A DNA stretch of 28,727 nt from Comamonadaceae bacterium (GCA_947454695.1 CANGMW010000005.1:1-28727); one strand, 5' to 3'; counted from the stretch's first letter, positions 7,506 to 17,861 are shown. Made by a program: numbers and translations. The notes: generated by a model from the letters alone, not told the origin.

Positions 7506-8804
7506 ATGTCTGACCTGCCCTATTACCTCTTTCCAGCCCTGTTGGTCATCATTCCTTTGGTGCTGCATGTGCGGGCTAAACGTCAGGCTTCTGTAAGGCA
7601 TCTTGCGGTTTTGAAAGAAGCACAGGAAGCTGGACTGATCGAGCCGCCTTCGCTGCACCCGGTGGTTGATTTGTCGATTTGCATGGGCTCGGGCGCTTGT
7701 GTGAAAAACTGCCCCGAACAGGCGCTAGGCATCATCAATGGCAAAGGCGTGCTGATCAACCCGACGCATTGCATCGGCCACGGGGCCTGCGCACCGGCCT
7801 GCCCGGTGGGTGCGATCAAGCTGGTGTTCGGCACCGAGCGGCGTGGCATGGAGATACCGCAGGTATCCCCGGACTTTGAAACCAACATCCCCGGCATCTT
7901 CATTGCCGGCGAGCTCGGTGGCATGGGCCTCATCCGCAACGCCACCCGACAAGGCGCGCAAGCTGTCAAAGCACTGGCCGGCCGGAAAACCACCAGCCAG
8001 GCCGATCTGGACCTCGTCATCATCGGTGCCGGACCGGCCGGCATTGCGGCCTCCCTGGCCGCCAAGGAAGCGGGCTTGCGCTATGTGACGCTGGAGCAAG
8101 AAGATTCACTGGGCGGCACCACCTACCACTACCCGCGCAACAAATTGGTCATGACCGCCCCGATGAACCTCCCCCTGGTGGGCGAGATCAAGGTGCGTGA
8201 AGTCAGCAAGGAAGAGCTGATGGACATCTGGACCTCCGTGCTGGATAAAGCCAAGCCCAACATCCGCTTCAGTGAACGCATGGAGGAGATCACACCCACG
8301 GGTGACACTTTCATGGTGCGATCAAGCCAAGCCAGCTACACCACAAAAAATATTCTGCTGGCCATCGGCCGACGTGGCACACCGCGCAAGTTGGGCGCAC
8401 AGGGAGAAGAACAGCCCAAAGTGGTTTACCGCTTGATTGAAGCCAGTCAGTACCAGGGCAAAAAAGTGTTGGTCGTGGGTGGCGGCGACAGTGCGCTGGA
8501 GGCGGCTTTGGACATCAGCGAGGTAGCCGGTACCGAGGTCATCCTGAGCTACCGCGGCAAAGCATTTGACCGCGTCAAACCCAAGAACCGCATGCGACTG
8601 GCTCAGGCGCTAGACGAAGGCAAGATCGAACAGCGGCTGGAAAGCACCGTGCAGGAAATCAAACCGCACGCGGTGGTGTTAAACACCAACGAAGGTGTGC
8701 TGGAGCGGCCCAATGACGCCGTCATTGTGTGTGCCGGCGGTGAACTGCCTACACCGATGCTCAAAAAAATGGGTGTCCAAGTCGACACCCACTACGGCGC
8801 CTGA
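7506..8804 (+). CDS. Membrane-anchored ferredoxin-FAD/NAD(P) oxidoreductase
   Basis: This 432-residue protein has three parts. Residues 6-21 form a single hydrophobic N-terminal anchor. Residues 54-105 are a ferredoxin-like domain with two motifs, Cys59/Cys65/Cys69-Pro and Cys89/Cys95/Cys99-Pro. From about 168 onward is a thioredoxin-reductase-like flavoprotein with a first dinucleotide fold (GAGPAG at 174-179), a GGTTYHYPR segment and a second fold (VVGGGDSALEAA near 325). It would move electrons between NAD(P)H, FAD, iron-sulphur clusters and a membrane partner. Its position divergent to a di-haem b-type membrane protein that lacks a flavin domain suggests the two work together. Both ferredoxin motifs lack the usual second Cys (Ser62 and His92 instead). 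No strong ribosome site precedes the ATG. Confidence 0.85.
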   Translation: MSDLPYYLFPALLVIIPLVLHVRAKRQASVRHLAVLKEAQEAGLIEPPSLHPVVDLSICMGSGACVKNCPEQALGIINGKGVLINPTHCIGHGACAPACPVGAIKLVFGTERRGMEIPQVSPDFETNIPGIFIAGELGGMGLIRNATRQGAQAVKALAGRKTTSQADLDLVIIGAGPAGIAASLAAKEAGLRYVTLEQEDSLGGTTYHYPRNKLVMTAPMNLPLVGEIKVREVSKEELMDIWTSVLDKAKPNIRFSERMEEITPTGDTFMVRSSQASYTTKNILLAIGRRGTPRKLGAQGEEQPKVVYRLIEASQYQGKKVLVVGGGDSALEAALDISEVAGTEVILSYRGKAFDRVKPKNRMRLAQALDEGKIEQRLESTVQEIKPHAVVLNTNEGVLERPNDAVIVCAGGELPTPMLKKMGVQVDTHYGA

Positions 8805-8814
8805 GTTCGCTGCC

Positions 8815-10194
8815 TCACCCCCACGGGGTGTACTTCACCACCAGCACGGTGCTCAAGCCGTACACCGCCATGCCGGCAGCCACCAGCGCAAAGATGGCCC
8901 ATGCCGGGGCTTGCCAATAGGTCAGCAGCGCACCGCCCACGGCCACCACCACCAAGCGCAGGGTGCCGGCCATCACCGGCCCGACCGCCTTGCCCGCGCC
9001 CAGCGACGAGAAATACAAAGACAAGCCAAGCCCGAACAAGCCGTAGCTAGGGCCCGCCCACAGGAAGTAACTGCGGGCCGAGGCCAGCACCGCTTCATCC
9101 TGCGAATACAAACGCGTCCAGACATCGGGCGCCAGCGTCACCACCAGCCCCAGAACGCCCAAGACCACGGTGGCCACCGCTGCGGCGGTCCAAGCTGCGC
9201 GCCTTGCACGGGCGATGTTGCCCGCGCCCATGGCCATGCCCACCAAAGGCACCGAGGCCACACCCACCGCAAAGGCAATGGGCACCAGCAAAAACTCCAG
9301 GCGCGTGCCAATGCCGTAGCCCGCCAGGGCCTGGGTGCCGAACTCGGCGACCAAGCGGGTGAGCACCAGAATGGTCAGCACGGTTTGCAGCGGCGACAAA
9401 CACGCCACCGCGCCCACGCGAAGAATGTCCAACAGCTGCTTGCGCTCCAGCGGCGTGTTGCGGATCGGCAGGCGCACCAGCGAGCGACCCGACGCCAGGT
9501 GGAACCACAGGTAAGCCGCGCCCAAGGCGTAGGCCAGCACACTGCCGGCCGCCACACCGCGCATACCGAGCGCTGGGAACGGCCCCCAGCCCAAGCCGAG
9601 GGCTCCGGCCAAGACGACTTGGGCGATAGAGACGAGGAACAAGGTAGCCGAAGGCACTTTCATGTTGCCGCTGCCACGGATCACCGAGGCCAGCGTGTTC
9701 ACAATCCACACAAAGACCGAGCCCAGAAACGACACCTGGGCATAGGCCAAGGCCTGCGCCAGTGCTTCGCCCTTGCCGCCTAAGGCGGCCAGCAGCCAGC
9801 CGCCCAAACATTCCATCAACACCATGTACACCGTGCCTGCGGCCAGCGCAATCCACAACGCATGCACGGCCAGCGCACTGGCCCGTTCGGTGTGCCCCGC
9901 CCCCAGCGCCCGACTGACCGCCGACGACACCCCGCCGCCCATGGCACCGGCGGACAGCATCATCTGCAACATCACAAACGGGAACACCAAGGCCATCCCC
10001 GCCAAGGCGGGTGAACCCATGCTGCCCACATAGCTCGTCTCTGCAATCGCCGCCAGCGCAGAGGCCAGCATGGCGCCCATATTGGGTAGCGCAAAGCGCA
10101 AGAGCTTGGGCAGGATGGGGCCGACGAGGAGTGGCGAAGTGACTGGGGAAGTAGGCGGAGAAGTATCAGGCTGCGCGGAGGTGGGACGGGTCAT
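8815..10194 (-). CDS. MATE-family multidrug exporter (NorM-like)
   Basis: This 459-residue, very hydrophobic protein has about twelve membrane segments and the usual MATE layout of two similar halves (for example PNMGAMLASALAAIAETSYVG near the N-terminus, and PLQTVLTILVLTRL opening the second half). Such proteins export cationic drugs and metabolites in exchange for Na+ or H+. I use the ATG at 10194. An in-frame start at 10290 would run into the upstream DUF4287 gene and add residues unlike a MATE N-terminus. The gene is convergent with the oxidoreductase at 7506-8804, 10 bases apart. The substrate cannot be told from sequence. Confidence 0.88.
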   Translation of the reverse strand: MTRPTSAQPDTSPPTSPVTSPLLVGPILPKLLRFALPNMGAMLASALAAIAETSYVGSMGSPALAGMALVFPFVMLQMMLSAGAMGGGVSSAVSRALGAGHTERASALAVHALWIALAAGTVYMVLMECLGGWLLAALGGKGEALAQALAYAQVSFLGSVFVWIVNTLASVIRGSGNMKVPSATLFLVSIAQVVLAGALGLGWGPFPALGMRGVAAGSVLAYALGAAYLWFHLASGRSLVRLPIRNTPLERKQLLDILRVGAVACLSPLQTVLTILVLTRLVAEFGTQALAGYGIGTRLEFLLVPIAFAVGVASVPLVGMAMGAGNIARARRAAWTAAAVATVVLGVLGLVVTLAPDVWTRLYSQDEAVLASARSYFLWAGPSYGLFGLGLSLYFSSLGAGKAVGPVMAGTLRLVVVAVGGALLTYWQAPAWAIFALVAAGMAVYGLSTVLVVKYTPWG

Positions 10195-10255
10195 GCGAAT
10201 CCAATGGGGTGGTTGAGCGAAGCCTTGGAAAAAACAGTCGTGCTCGGCGGCAAGA

Positions 10256-10462
10256 TCATTCTTGATTCCGACAGTAAGCCACGATGGCATTGGCGTGTCC
10301 GTGGCCCAGGCCGTGCTCGGCTTTGAGCCAGTTCACCACTTCCATGTGTTTTTTGTCGGCTTGTCCACGCACCAGGTCCAACCAATAAGCGATGGGCTGA
10401 CCATATTTCTTCTCGATGGAGGGAAAGTATGAGGCAGGGCCTTTGATTTTTTCTGTCGCCAT
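10256..10462 (-). CDS. DUF4287 domain protein
   Basis: This 68-residue soluble protein (starts MATEKIKGPASYF, ends IVAYCRNQE) matches the small DUF4287 family, whose function is unknown. The whole protein is the domain, including the conserved segment around WLKAEHGLGHGHANAI. A perfect AGGAGG lies 5 bases before the ATG at 10462, so this start is firm although the frame stays open upstream. The MATE gene follows 61 bases downstream on the same strand. Confidence 0.85.
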   Translation of the reverse strand: MATEKIKGPASYFPSIEKKYGQPIAYWLDLVRGQADKKHMEVVNWLKAEHGLGHGHANAIVAYCRNQE

Positions 10463-10467
10463 GGTGT

Positions 10468-10473
10468 CCTCCT
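10468..10473 (-). promoter_or_regulatory. Strong ribosome binding site for the DUF4287 gene
   Basis: AGGAGG read leftwards, 5 bases before the ATG at 10462. It decides the start against the longer open frame that reaches 10582. Confidence 0.8.
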
Positions 10474-10606
10474 GATGGTTGTGTGGGGAGGATTTTAGGA
10501 GGAGACGAATTCCTTGTACCAGCACGCCACCATCCATAAGTGAGGGAATGTCCTTGCACACCCTGGGTCGGTCGCAAAACACACTTCAACCGGGTACAAA
10601 AAACAA

Positions 10607-10643
10607 GAAAAAAGCCGCTGCAAGTAACTTGCAACGGCTTTTC
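10607..10643 (-). terminator. Rho-independent terminator after the tRNA genes
   Basis: Read leftwards, the arms AAGCCGTTGCAAG and CTTGCAGCGGCTT pair around a TTA loop with one G-T pair, followed by a run of Ts. It lies just past the 3' end of tRNA-Asp, as expected for the end of a tRNA transcript. Confidence 0.85.
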
Positions 10644-10650
10644 AAAGAGT

Positions 10651-10727
10651 TGGCGGAGTGGACGGGACTCGAACCCGCGACCCCCGGCGTGACAGGCCGG
10701 TATTCTAACCAACTGAACTACCACTCC
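10651..10727 (-). tRNA. tRNA-Asp (GTC)
   Basis: 77 bases with encoded CCA. The acceptor arm GGAGTGG pairs with CCACTCC, the anticodon loop contains GTC within CCTGTCACG, and the T arm has GGTTCGAGTCC. It is close to the E. coli tRNA-Asp sequence. Confidence 0.97.
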
Positions 10728-10780
10728 ATTGCAGCGTTTCGTCGTCTGCTTGTGACAGACAGACCAAGTGCTGCAAAACT

Positions 10781-10856
10781 TGGCGACCCTACGGGGATTC
10801 GAACCCCGGTACTCACCGTGAAAGGGTGATGTCCTAGGCCTCTAGACGATAGGGTC
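10781..10856 (-). tRNA. tRNA-Glu (TTC)
   Basis: 76 bases with encoded CCA. The acceptor GACCCTA pairs with TAGGGTC, the anticodon is TTC within CCCTTTCACGG, and the T arm has GGTTCGAATCC. The gene lies downstream of the gene for its synthetase, gltX. Confidence 0.97.
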
Positions 10857-10890
10857 AAAACCTGGACTGATTTCCATCCCGACACATTGT

Positions 10891-10966
<76 letters not shown>

Positions 10967-11018
10967 ATGCCTCATCGTTCCTCTTTGTCACAAAAGTCAC
11001 GATTGCGTCGAGCCTTGC

Positions 11019-11047
11019 ATTATAGACTGATTTTCAGGCCTGCCGAA
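11019..11047 (-). promoter_or_regulatory. Probable promoter of the Ala-Glu-Asp tRNA operon
   Basis: Read leftwards, a perfect TATAAT (11024-11019) lies about 50 bases before tRNA-Ala, overlapping the end of gltX. With a 17-base spacer the -35 position is TTCGGC, a weak match. The start region is GC-rich after the -10, a common feature of stable-RNA promoters under stringent control. Confidence 0.5.
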
Positions 11048-12422
11048 GTCGGGCCAAAACTTTTTCGCGGGGCAGCAAGGCCAGCACCGCGTCCAACGAC
11101 GGCGTTTGGGCCGTTCCCAGCACCAAAACACGCACCGGCATGGCCAGTTGCGGCATTTTCAAGCTGCTCTGCGTCAACACTTCTTTGATGGCGGCGGCAA
11201 TGGCGGCCTTGTCCCAGGCGCAGGTTGAGAGCTTTTCCTGCAGGAGCTGCAGCGCGGGCTGAACCACAGCGCTCACATGCTGCGCGAGTTCTTCGGCCTT
11301 GGGTTGCACATCCGCGTAAAAAGCTTGCGCCCAATCGGCCAGCACCACCAGCGTGTCGCAGCGGTCTTTGAACAGGCCGCAGATCTGGGTGAGGCGATCA
11401 TCGGCCACGATGCCGCGTTGCTGCAAAAAGCCGCCCACCAAAGGCGCGAGTACCTCATCGGCCATGGCCTTGAGGTGTTGGGCATTGACCCAGCGCAGCT
11501 TGGCTTCATCGAACTGCGCGGCGCTGCGACCGAGGTGGTCCAGATCGAACCATTGCAAAAATTGTTCACGGCTGAAGATCTCATCGTCACCGTGGCTCCA
11601 GCCCAGGCGTGCCAGGTAATTCACCATGGCGTCGGGCAGGTAGCCTTCGGTGCGGTATTGCGTCACCGGCTTGGCGCCGTTGCGCTTGCTCATTTTTTCG
11701 CCCTGCTCGTTGAGCACGGTGGGCAAGTGCGCGTAAACCGGGGGCTGTTTGCCCAGCGCTTGGAAAATGTTGATCTGGCGCGGCGTGTTGTTGACATGGT
11801 CGTCACCGCGGATCACGTGGGTGATGGCCATGTCGATGTCGTCCACCACCACGCAGAAGTTGTAGGTGGGCGTGCCGTCGGGGCGGGCAATGACCAGATC
11901 GTCCAGCTCGTCGTTGCTGATCTCGATGCGGCCTTTGACCTTGTCGTCCCACACAACCGAGCCGCCCTGCGGGTTCTTGAAGCGCAGCACCGGTTGCACA
12001 CCCTCGGGCACGGGCGGCAACGTCTTGCCCATCTGCGGGCGCCAGGTGCCGTCGTAGCGGGGTTTTTCTTTGGCAGCCATCTGACGCTCGCGCAGGGCGT
12101 CGAGTGCTTCCATGCTCATGTAGCACGGGTAGACGTGGCCGGCGGCCTGCAATTCGGCCAGCACCGCTTTGTAGCGCTCCATGCGCTGCATTTGGTAGAA
12201 CGGGCCTTCGTCGTAGGTGAGGCCCAGCCAGGACATGCCTTCGATGATGACGTCCACCGCGGCCTGGGTGGAGCGGTCCAGGTCGGTGTCTTCAATGCGC
12301 AGGATGAAGTCGCCGCCTTGCGCACGGGCAAACGCCCACGGGTAAAGCGCCGAGCGGATGTTGCCCAGATGGATAAAGCCTGTGGGCGAAGGCGCGAAGC
12401 GGGTGCGGATGCGTTGTGTCAC
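11034..12422 (-). CDS. gltX: Glutamate--tRNA ligase
   Basis: This 462-residue class I aminoacyl-tRNA synthetase charges tRNA-Glu. The HIGH-type motif is at residues 16-21 (FIHLGN), just after RFAPSPTG, and KMSKR is at 243-247. The ATP/Glu-binding region (RIEDTDLDR, residues 42-50) is intact and the length is normal for the bacterial enzyme. The start is a GTG at 12422, 4 bases after the metZ stop, with no ATG nearby; this is the last gene of the folC-to-gltX run. The tRNA operon with its cognate tRNA-Glu follows directly. Confidence 0.97.
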   Translation of the reverse strand: MTQRIRTRFAPSPTGFIHLGNIRSALYPWAFARAQGGDFILRIEDTDLDRSTQAAVDVIIEGMSWLGLTYDEGPFYQMQRMERYKAVLAELQAAGHVYPCYMSMEALDALRERQMAAKEKPRYDGTWRPQMGKTLPPVPEGVQPVLRFKNPQGGSVVWDDKVKGRIEISNDELDDLVIARPDGTPTYNFCVVVDDIDMAITHVIRGDDHVNNTPRQINIFQALGKQPPVYAHLPTVLNEQGEKMSKRNGAKPVTQYRTEGYLPDAMVNYLARLGWSHGDDEIFSREQFLQWFDLDHLGRSAAQFDEAKLRWVNAQHLKAMADEVLAPLVGGFLQQRGIVADDRLTQICGLFKDRCDTLVVLADWAQAFYADVQPKAEELAQHVSAVVQPALQLLQEKLSTCAWDKAAIAAAIKEVLTQSSLKMPQLAMPVRVLVLGTAQTPSLDAVLALLPREKVLARLRQA

Positions 12423-12426
12423 GTGA

Positions 12427-13641
12427 TTACTTCAAAGTGTCCAGGCCGCGCAAAAGGTCGGCCTTCATGTCGTCAAGATGTTCCAGACCCACCGCCACGC
12501 GGATCAGGCCCTGGCCAATGCCCGCAGCGGCGCGCTGCTCGGGTGAGAGTTTGCCGTGCGAGGTGCTGGCCGGGTGCGTGAGCAAGGTTTTGGTGTCGCC
12601 CAGGTTGGTACACAGAGACAAGGTCTGCAAAGTGTCCAGCACATGGAAAGCGCGTGCGCGTGCCTGCTCGGGCGCGCCGGCTTTCACATCAAAAGACAGC
12701 ACCGCACCCCCCACGCCCGACATTTGCTTCATGGCCAGCGCGTGCTGCGGGTGGCTGGCCAGCGCCGGGTAATAGACCCGTGCCACCGCAGGATGGGTTT
12801 CCAGCCAGGTGGCAAGCGCGTGGGCCTGGGCGCTTTGGGCGCGCATGCGCAGGTCCAAGGTTTCCATGCCCTTGAGCACGACCCACGCATTGAAGGGCGA
12901 GAGCACCATGCCGCTGTTTTTTTGCACCGGCAGGAGCTTGTCGATCACCAGACGCTCGGTGGCGCACAAGGCGCCGGCCATCACACGGCCCTGCCCGTCC
13001 AGGTACTTGGTGCCCGAGTGCATCACGATGTCGGCACCCATATCGATGGGGCGCTGCAGCGCGGGCGTGGCAAAGCAGTTGTCTACCGCGAGCAAGGCCC
13101 CTGCGTTGTGCGCCAGATCAGCCAGCGCTGCGATGTCGCACACACCGGTGAGCGGGTTGGTGGGCGTCTCGGCAAACAACAACTTGGTGTTAGGGCGGAT
13201 CGCCGCCGTCCACTCAGTCAGATCGGTTTGCGACACGATGGTGGACTCCACCCCGAAACGCGCAAACTCTGAGCCGATCAACTTGATGGTGGAGCCGAAC
13301 AGGGAGCGCGAGAACACCACATGGTCGCCCGATTTAAGCAGGCTAAAGCACATCAGCATGATGGCCGACATGCCCGAGGCGGTGGCCAGTGCGGCCTCGC
13401 TGCCTTCAAGCGCGGCGAGCCGCTGCTCCATGCTGGTCACGGTGGGGTTGCTGCTGCGTCCGTAGGTATAGCCCTCTTCTTCACCGGCAAAGCGCCGCGC
13501 CGAGGTGGCGGCATCGGGCTGCACAAAACCGCTGGTGAGGTACAGGGCTTCGGAGTTTTCGCCGTACTGGCTGCGCTCGACCGCGGCGCGCACGGCCAGG
13601 GTTTGCAGGCGCAGGTCGTGCGGATTGTTTTTGGATGTCAT
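12427..13641 (-). CDS. metZ: O-succinylhomoserine sulfhydrylase
   Basis: This PLP enzyme of the Cys/Met metabolism family makes homocysteine from O-succinylhomoserine and sulphide (direct sulphhydrylation for methionine synthesis). PLP-binding features are intact: YTYGRSSNPT near residues 58-67, SGM near 89-91 and the Schiff-base Lys at about 212 in SGTKYLDGQGR. I place the start at the ATG at 13641 because AGGAGG lies 7 bases upstream; an ATG at 13647 overlaps the purF stop but is only 1 base from that ribosome site. Either gives 404-406 residues, normal for MetZ. Cystathionine synthases are related, but overall sequence fits MetZ. Confidence 0.93.
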   Translation of the reverse strand: MTSKNNPHDLRLQTLAVRAAVERSQYGENSEALYLTSGFVQPDAATSARRFAGEEEGYTYGRSSNPTVTSMEQRLAALEGSEAALATASGMSAIMLMCFSLLKSGDHVVFSRSLFGSTIKLIGSEFARFGVESTIVSQTDLTEWTAAIRPNTKLLFAETPTNPLTGVCDIAALADLAHNAGALLAVDNCFATPALQRPIDMGADIVMHSGTKYLDGQGRVMAGALCATERLVIDKLLPVQKNSGMVLSPFNAWVVLKGMETLDLRMRAQSAQAHALATWLETHPAVARVYYPALASHPQHALAMKQMSGVGGAVLSFDVKAGAPEQARARAFHVLDTLQTLSLCTNLGDTKTLLTHPASTSHGKLSPEQRAAAGIGQGLIRVAVGLEHLDDMKADLLRGLDTLK

Positions 13642-13643
13642 GC

Positions 13644-15146
<1,503 letters not shown>

Positions 15147-15173
15147 AGTTCGATCCAGTTCAAGACAACACGG

Positions 15174-15659
15174 TCAAGGCAAATACTTGGCAAACTTCTC
15201 GGGCAACACGGGCTTGAGCACATGCAAGGTGTGCACCGCACTGGAAGCCGCCACCGATTGCGTCCACCACAGGCTGCTCTTGGCGGGCGTCATCGCCACC
15301 ACCACCGTCAGCGCCAATAAAAAAATCACACCACGCAGGAGACCAAACACGGCACCCAAGCTGCGGTCCACCAGGCCCAAGCCCACCGAGCTCACAAGCT
15401 TACTTAAGGCCCACACCAACAAGCCGCCCACAAAGGCGCTCACGACAAACACCAAGGCAAAACCGATCGCGTAACGCAGCACGTCTGACACGCCGCTCAT
15501 GCGCAAATACTTCGCTGCGTCCTGTGCAAACCATTGGGCCAAATAAAAAGCCAGGACCCAATTCACCAGCGACAAGACTTCACGCACCAAGCCGCGCCAC
15601 ACCCCCAGCAATAGAGACACGCCCAACACGGCGATGAAAACCCAATCCAGTACCGTCAT
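15174..15659 (-). CDS. cvpA: CvpA family membrane protein
   Basis: This 161-residue inner-membrane protein has about four hydrophobic segments (near 5-20, 28-45, 65-85 and 105-125). It has the typical CvpA opening LDWVFIAVLG..LGVWRGLVREVLSL. CvpA is needed for colicin V production and envelope stress tolerance in E. coli; its molecular role is unsettled. Its place between a SPOR gene and purF matches the E. coli folC-dedD-cvpA-purF order. Confidence 0.93.
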   Translation of the reverse strand: MTVLDWVFIAVLGVSLLLGVWRGLVREVLSLVNWVLAFYLAQWFAQDAAKYLRMSGVSDVLRYAIGFALVFVVSAFVGGLLVWALSKLVSSVGLGLVDRSLGAVFGLLRGVIFLLALTVVVAMTPAKSSLWWTQSVAASSAVHTLHVLKPVLPEKFAKYLP

Positions 15660-15673
15660 CGTTCACCCTCGCC

Positions 15674-16480
15674 TTACAGCGTGAGCACGCTGGTGGGCAA
15701 ACCAAGTTTCTTGATTTTCTCTGCCGCTTTATCGGCAGCAGCTTTGGTGACGAATGGCCCGGCCCGAACGCGAATGCGTTTGCCGTCTTTGGTGTCGACC
15801 ACCTGGGTGTAATTTTTAAAGCCGGCTCGCTCAAGTTTCTGGCGGGCCGTGCGGGCACGCGCCTCTTCGGCAAAAGCGCCGACTTGCACCACGTAGCGCC
15901 CCTCATCGGCGATGGTGGTTTTGGCATCGGCCTTTTCTGCGTTGTCAGCAGCCACCTGAAGCTTGTCTGCGGGCTTGTCAGCTGACTTGTCTGAGGCTTT
16001 ATCGGTGGCTTTGTCGACGGCTTTGTCGGTCGATTTTTGCGTGGGCTTGTCGACGGGCTTGCTGCTGGCTTTGTCAGCGGGTTTGTCGGCGACCTTGGCC
16101 GCCACCGGTGCCACGGCAGACGCAGCAACAGGAGCAGGTGATGCCTTCACCACGGTGGCGGCGGCAGGCACGGGCACCACCGCGGCGGGTGTGGGGGCCA
16201 CAGGGGCAGGTAAAGAAGTCGGAACAGGCGTTTCGGCAGGCGCGGGCATGCTCAGCGGCTTGACCTTGGCTTTATCGGGAATGTCGATGGCGATGTCGAC
16301 GGCCATCGGTCGGGGTTGTTTGTCCACCAGAAGGGGAAAACCCACCACGGCCACCAGCACCAGCACCACAGAGCCGATGAGCCGGTGTTTGGCGCGCTTG
16401 CGCAGCGCCTCGATACTCTCGGGAGGGGCGACCACAGCGGTCTGGTCGTCGCCGCCTTTGCGCAGCTTAAAAAAGGCCAT
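15674..16480 (-). CDS. SPOR-domain cell-division protein, DedD-like
   Basis: This 268-residue protein has a cytoplasmic start, one membrane helix (about 34-52), a long Pro/Ala then Asp-Lys-rich periplasmic linker (55-190) and a C-terminal SPOR domain (about 195-268; VVQVGAFAEE and RVRAGPF). SPOR domains bind denuded septal peptidoglycan. Position between folC and cvpA is that of dedD in E. coli, which supports a DedD-like role in constriction. The DK-rich linker is a low-complexity repeat. Confidence 0.9.
   Translation of the reverse strand: MAFFKLRKGGDDQTAVVAPPESIEALRKRAKHRLIGSVVLVLVAVVGFPLLVDKQPRPMAVDIAIDIPDKAKVKPLSMPAPAETPVPTSLPAPVAPTPAAVVPVPAAATVVKASPAPVAASAVAPVAAKVADKPADKASSKPVDKPTQKSTDKAVDKATDKASDKSADKPADKLQVAADNAEKADAKTTIADEGRYVVQVGAFAEEARARTARQKLERAGFKNYTQVVDTKDGKRIRVRAGPFVTKAAADKAAEKIKKLGLPTSVLTL
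15962..16090 (-). repeat. Degenerate Asp-Lys repeat in the SPOR protein linker
   Basis: Residues 131-173 repeat a unit like (A/V)DK(A/P)xx, seen on the plus strand as recurring tttgtcgg/cttgtcgg words. It is a flexible charged linker and likely to vary in length between strains. Confidence 0.7.
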
Positions 16481-16489
16481 GGTGTTAGC

Positions 16490-17791
16490 TCAAGTACTCA
16501 GGTGTTTGGCTTGAAGGCGTGGCACGCCATCTTTCAAAACGCCCCCCACAGTGAAGAACGATCCGAAGACAATGATTCTATCAGCGGGGTCTGCGCGCGC
16601 CAGCGCGGCTTGGAGCGCTTCTTCGGGGCTGGCATGCGCGCTCGCGCTCGCGTTGTCGCGCCGGTGATGGGTCTGCCAAGTCGCCAGCAAATCCGCGCCG
16701 CTGCTGGCGCGGGGCGTGGGTAAATCGGTGAAGTACCAGCGGTCAATCAGCGGGTTGATTTTGGCCAGCATGGGCGCCAGGTCCTTGTCGGCCATGGCGC
16801 CGAACACCGCATGCGTGGTGGGAAAGAAGCCCATGGCGTCCAAGTTGGCAGTGAGTGCGGCCACCGCATGCGGGTTGTGCGCCACATCGAGCACCAGCGT
16901 GGGCTGACCCGGAATGATCTGAAAGCGCCCGGGCAGGGCCGCCAAGGACAGCCCGTTGCGCACCGCCTGGGCCGTGACCGGCAAGCGTTCACGCAGGGCG
17001 GTGAGCGCGGCCAGAACGCCCGAGGCGTTGAGCAACTGATTGGCGCCGCGCAGAGCCGGATAGGCCATCCCGCCGTAGCGCCGGCCCCGGCCGGCCCAGC
17101 CCCACTGCTGCTTGTCGCCCGAAAAATTAAAGTCATGTCCAAAGCGCCACAGGTCAGCACCGATGGCTGCGGCATGGTCCAACACGCTTTGCGGGGGCAG
17201 AGGGTCGCTCACGATGACGGGACGGCCCGCGCGCATGATGCCGGCTTTCTCGCGGCCGATGCTTTCGCGGTCAGGGCCGAGCAACTCCATGTGGTCCAGG
17301 TCAATGCTGGTGATGAGGGCGCAGTCCGGGTCGATGATGTTCACCGCATCGAGCCGTCCGCCCAAGCCCACTTCCAGAATCACCGCATCGAGCGATGAAG
17401 ACGCCATCACGTCCAGGATGGCGAGGGTGGTGAACTCAAAATAGGTGAGCGAAACCTCCGCGCCACCCTGTGTTCTGGCCTCTTCCACACGCGCCAGGGC
17501 TTGCACCAGCCGCTCGGCACTAACCGGTTCACCCTGCAAGCGCAGGCGTTCTTCAAAATGGACCAGGTGCGGCGAGGTGTAGACGCCGGTGCGGTAGCCG
17601 GCGTCCGAGAGAATGGCCTCCAGCATGGCGCAAGTCGAGCCCTTGCCGTTGGTACCGGCCACGGTGAACACCGGGCATTCAAAGCGGATATTCAGGCGCT
17701 GGGCCACTTCCTGTACACGCGCCAGGCCCATGTCGATGCTTTTAGGGTGCAAGCGCTCGCAGTGCGCCAGCCAGTCTGACAAAGTATTCAT
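16490..17791 (-). CDS. folC: Bifunctional dihydrofolate synthase / folylpolyglutamate synthase
   Basis: This 433-residue Mur-ligase-fold enzyme adds glutamate to dihydropteroate and to folates. The ATP-binding loop GTNGKGST is at residues 46-53, followed by TSPHL and FEER in the substrate region and by EVGLGGRLDAVN, which carries metal and ATP contacts. The C-terminal domain begins near residue 280 (PGRFQI, DVAHNPHA). I use the ATG at 17791 because the 29 extra residues of the start at 17878 are unlike FolC and would overlap the divergent ArsC-family gene. It heads the folC-to-gltX operon. Confidence 0.94.
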   Translation of the reverse strand: MNTLSDWLAHCERLHPKSIDMGLARVQEVAQRLNIRFECPVFTVAGTNGKGSTCAMLEAILSDAGYRTGVYTSPHLVHFEERLRLQGEPVSAERLVQALARVEEARTQGGAEVSLTYFEFTTLAILDVMASSSLDAVILEVGLGGRLDAVNIIDPDCALITSIDLDHMELLGPDRESIGREKAGIMRAGRPVIVSDPLPPQSVLDHAAAIGADLWRFGHDFNFSGDKQQWGWAGRGRRYGGMAYPALRGANQLLNASGVLAALTALRERLPVTAQAVRNGLSLAALPGRFQIIPGQPTLVLDVAHNPHAVAALTANLDAMGFFPTTHAVFGAMADKDLAPMLAKINPLIDRWYFTDLPTPRASSGADLLATWQTHHRRDNASASAHASPEEALQAALARADPADRIIVFGSFFTVGGVLKDGVPRLQAKHLST

Positions 17792-17861
17792 GAGGGAAAA
17801 TGTAGCAGGAACACGCGCGTCAATCGCATCACGCGCCTTGAAACCTTTTTTGAAAGAGCCC

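Noticed and set aside
8811..8830. Possible hairpin (CACCCC / GGGGTG) between the oxidoreductase and MATE genes as a terminator
   Set aside because: The stem is short, lies within the end of the MATE coding sequence and has no T run on either strand.
15962..16090. Short regular repeats considered as a CRISPR-like or regulatory array
   Set aside because: The period follows codons and the words encode the Asp-Lys linker of the SPOR protein. There are no unique spacers.
17613..17861. Longer rightward start for the ArsC-family gene
   Set aside because: The extension is antisense to folC and its residues are unlike the family, whose members begin close to the ITVYGIPNCDT segment.
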